Positions 46,856-48,852 of a stretch of 48,852 nt of DNA are shown piece by piece. Below the pieces are notes generated by a model, which was not told where the DNA came from, ran no database searches, and saw nothing but the letters and a program-made list of their open reading frames with translations. Location: contig NZ_PXUP01000019.1 of assembly GCF_003324185.1 (NCBI RefSeq), positions 1 to 48,852 on the forward strand, in the 5' to 3' direction. This stretch comes from Faecalibacterium prausnitzii (GTDB taxonomy: Bacteria; Bacillota; Clostridia; Oscillospirales; Ruminococcaceae). A program made the translations under genes and the position numbers. Position 1 is the first letter of the stretch, and each line of letters starts with the position of its first letter.

Positions 46856-48589
46856 TCATTTTGAAAGCCGTCCGAACCCGGCGAGATGCTTCTCCCAGTA
46901 GGACGAGTGAATGTTTGCGTACTTGATGGGGTCTCCGGCACTGACCATCATGCCGTTTCCGAGGTAGATTCCAACGTGGCTTTTTCCGGGGGTATCATAC
47001 GTTCCTTCAAAGAAAACAAGGTCTCCGGGCTTTGCTTCGGCTTCGGAGATGTGCTGGCTTTTCTGCCATAATCCGTTGGCGGTGGTACGCCCTACATCGT
47101 AGCCGTTCTGGTTATATACCCAGCAGACATAGCCCGAACAGTCAAAGCCTGTTTCCGGGGTAGAGCCGCCCCAGACGTAGGGCGTGCCCACATACTTTTG
47201 GGCTTCCTTGTAGATGGCGGCAAATTCCTCATCCGTCAGGGCTTCTGCCGGAACCTGATAGTCGATGCCCGGCGTGCCGGAACCATCCGAGCCACCGGGC
47301 GGCAGACCACCGTTGAACAGATAAGGCCGACCGCCCAAGGTGTCCTGAAAGATCTCGTACCGTTTCCATTGGTCGTTGTCCAGTTCCTCCCGGATAACTA
47401 CTTCCAGCCCTTTGTTCACCAATTTGGTGTGGAAGATTTTGTACTCGTAGGGCACCTGCGTGGGAACCGGGATTCCTGCCGGACTGATGACCCAAACGGT
47501 CTTGTACCGTATCTGCACCTCTACCCATGTGGTCAGTTTGTACTGCTTTTTGAAGGTCTCCTTCAATTTGCCCTGTACCTCGCTGCGAGTGTAATCGTCG
47601 TAAAGGGTGGTTAAATACGAAGTCAGCTGCCATGGGTCGTGCTCGATGGGATCAAGATGGTACTGGTACTCGTTGTAGCCGGGGTGGTCGGTAGGAGTGC
47701 GCTTGATCTTTTTGTCCAGTTCCTTTTCCAGCTTCTTGTAGTCCTGCTCTGCACCCCGGATGTCTCGGTCCTCGGCGGAGTACATGGTCTGCCCGGATAC
47801 CTGTGTGCCGCCGGAAAAGAGGATGCCGCAGGAGGAAAAGCCAGACATCACCATGAGGATGAGCAAAAGAAAAACGCCCACGATCACCAGAACGTGTGCG
47901 TTGCCTTTGGCAGCATTCATCAGCCCCTTTACGGCAGTGCTGACGGCGGTTTTACCTTTTTCTACGGTTTGTTCCACGCCGGACCGGGCAGCAGATGCAC
48001 CGTTGGATGCCGCTTTGCCGCCTGCGGTCTGCGCCGCCGTGCCCGACCGTGCGGCGGCATAGTAGTTTTTGTGGATTTCTTGCCGCTGTTTCCAGCGGGA
48101 AAGCCAGTTGGAGCCGCCTTCACCGGTGCCGAATGCGCCTGCATCTTGTGCCGAAGTCGGCTTCTGTGCAGAAGATTTTGCGGTTTTGGTGCCTTTCTTG
48201 CCCTGCATCTTGGCTTTCTTCTTGAGCTTCCGGGCATAGCGGCTTTTGGAAATATCACGGACATTTCCTGCTGCCTTTTCGCCCTCGCTTAAAGCCTGCG
48301 TGCCCACATTATCGTCCTCGTACTGGTCAACCTCCCGATGCACCGCAGACCGGGCAGCATGGGCTGCGTACATTTCTCGTTTCTGCGCCTTGCTCAACCG
48401 GCTCAGTTCGTCCGGGGTCAGTTCCGCCTTGCCAAACCGCAGATGCTGTGCCTTTTCCGCAGCTTTATCTGCATCGGTTTTCAGCTTTTTCGTTTTGGGC
48501 ACCGTCTGCTCTACCTTGGTTTTCTTCGGGGGAGAACGGGTCTTTTTTGCGGACGTTTCCTCTTTGATGTTCAGCTTCGGTTCACTCAT
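46856..48589 (-). CDS. CD1107-like cell-wall hydrolase, NlpC/P60 (C40) peptidase
   Basis: A 577-aa transfer protein. A basic cytoplasmic N-terminal region of about 225 residues (Lys-rich, with a Ser/Ala-rich linker) is followed by one transmembrane helix (about 228-250), an extracellular middle domain and a C-terminal NlpC/P60 peptidase with catalytic Cys near residue 481 in GFDCSGYVCW and His near 534 in KSHVGIYLG. It opens peptidoglycan for the mating channel. It overlaps the end of the upstream VirB4-like gene by 4 bp. Confidence 0.9.
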   Translation of the reverse strand: MSEPKLNIKEETSAKKTRSPPKKTKVEQTVPKTKKLKTDADKAAEKAQHLRFGKAELTPDELSRLSKAQKREMYAAHAARSAVHREVDQYEDDNVGTQALSEGEKAAGNVRDISKSRYARKLKKKAKMQGKKGTKTAKSSAQKPTSAQDAGAFGTGEGGSNWLSRWKQRQEIHKNYYAAARSGTAAQTAGGKAASNGASAARSGVEQTVEKGKTAVSTAVKGLMNAAKGNAHVLVIVGVFLLLILMVMSGFSSCGILFSGGTQVSGQTMYSAEDRDIRGAEQDYKKLEKELDKKIKRTPTDHPGYNEYQYHLDPIEHDPWQLTSYLTTLYDDYTRSEVQGKLKETFKKQYKLTTWVEVQIRYKTVWVISPAGIPVPTQVPYEYKIFHTKLVNKGLEVVIREELDNDQWKRYEIFQDTLGGRPYLFNGGLPPGGSDGSGTPGIDYQVPAEALTDEEFAAIYKEAQKYVGTPYVWGGSTPETGFDCSGYVCWVYNQNGYDVGRTTANGLWQKSQHISEAEAKPGDLVFFEGTYDTPGKSHVGIYLGNGMMVSAGDPIKYANIHSSYWEKHLAGFGRLSK

Positions 48590-48852
48590 TTCTGCGCGCC
48601 CTCCGAGACTTCACCCAACTTGGTGGTCATAATGCGGTAGAGTTCCAGATCGGTGGGGAAACGGTCCACAAACGGCAGAATGACATTGCCGAAAAACAGC
48701 AGCCCTTCGCCCTCGCCGGAGTGGGTCACATAGGAAAGCTGATGGGGCGAAATATTGAGCTGCTTTGCGAGAATTTGCCGGTCTCCCGCCGCCTGATTCA
48801 GCATGATGATCATGTCACTGTTCTCGAAAATATTCTCGACTTCACGGGAAGA
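48586..48852 (-). CDS. VirB4-like conjugation ATPase, C-terminal part (runs off the window)
   Basis: Only the last 88 residues are present: MIIMLNQAAGDRQILAKQLN, then ISPHQLSYVTHSGEGEGLLF and VDRFPTDLELYRIMTTK. This is the C-terminal lobe of CD1110-type VirB4/TraE ATPases that power type IV secretion in Gram-positive ICEs. The Walker motifs are outside the window. It overlaps the CD1107-like gene by 4 bp. Confidence 0.8.
   Translation of the reverse strand, partial: SSREVENIFENSDMIIMLNQAAGDRQILAKQLNISPHQLSYVTHSGEGEGLLFFGNVILPFVDRFPTDLELYRIMTTKLGEVSEGAQK

Noticed and set aside
1-48852. CRISPR array, rRNA or tRNA genes
   Set aside because: No regularly spaced repeats and no rRNA or tRNA-like sequence noticed on reading; the rRNA-spacer-like phrase near 2748-2764 is isolated.

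Overview
The window is most of an integrative and conjugative element (ICE) of the Tn1549/CTn type from a Gram-positive gut Clostridia species (Oscillospiraceae/Lachnospiraceae range). This is judged from the transfer gene set (VirB4 C-terminus, CD1107-like NlpC/P60 peptidase, DUF4315, DUF4366, topoisomerase III, YodL/DUF4316 proteins, a 2,524-aa helicase-methylase, MobC, relaxase), from strong Shine-Dalgarno sites and from TTG/GTG starts. Both ends are cut: a tyrosine integrase runs off the left edge and a VirB4-like ATPase off the right edge. The species cannot be fixed from the sequence.

Layout. (1) 1-2461, minus: integrase, excisionase-like protein, ParB/DUF6551-like protein, MazF/PemK-like protein and a small Cys protein. 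(2) 2462-6350: a sigma-region-4 regulator with hairpin-rich flanks, then a CI/ImmR-like switch in which an S24 self-cleaving repressor (plus strand) faces an ImmA-type metalloprotease operon (minus strand) across a 209-bp region with two near-consensus promoters and a candidate operator. (3) 6426-8568: AT-hook/coiled-coil protein, DUF975 membrane protein, a decapitated SLOG protein and an odd intergenic stretch. (4) 8569-31395, plus: a 22.8-kb cargo island of 29 collinear, closely packed genes. (5) 31396-48852, mostly minus: the conjugation and mobilisation backbone.

The cargo island is the remarkable part. Nearly all recognisable families in it are immunity-type families known from polymorphic-toxin loci: Imm17, Imm51, SUKH/SMI1-KNR4, suppressor-of-fused, ankyrin and leucine-rich repeats, NTF2-fold immunity, DUF1963-like, DUF2004, DUF2185, DUF3885, DUF4241, DUF4253, DUF4259, DUF4261, DUF5713, DUF6881, DUF6966, SF0329, CbrC and a formylglycine-generating-enzyme-like fold. 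Its centrepiece is a 2,065-aa protein that fuses at least seven such modules. No toxin, WXG100 protein, secretion gene or transposase is seen in the island. I infer a mobile orphan polyimmunity island, conceptually like the acquired interbacterial defence clusters of Bacteroidales but carried on a Clostridia ICE. The family names come from recall of their motifs, not from a search.

Other notable points: a complete tnpV gene with its own ribosome-binding site nested in another frame of the helicase gene; a probable ATT start codon for topoisomerase III; a zinc-ribbon/DUF4241 fusion that still contains the second gene's ribosome-binding site; and degraded gene ends on both sides of the cargo island.
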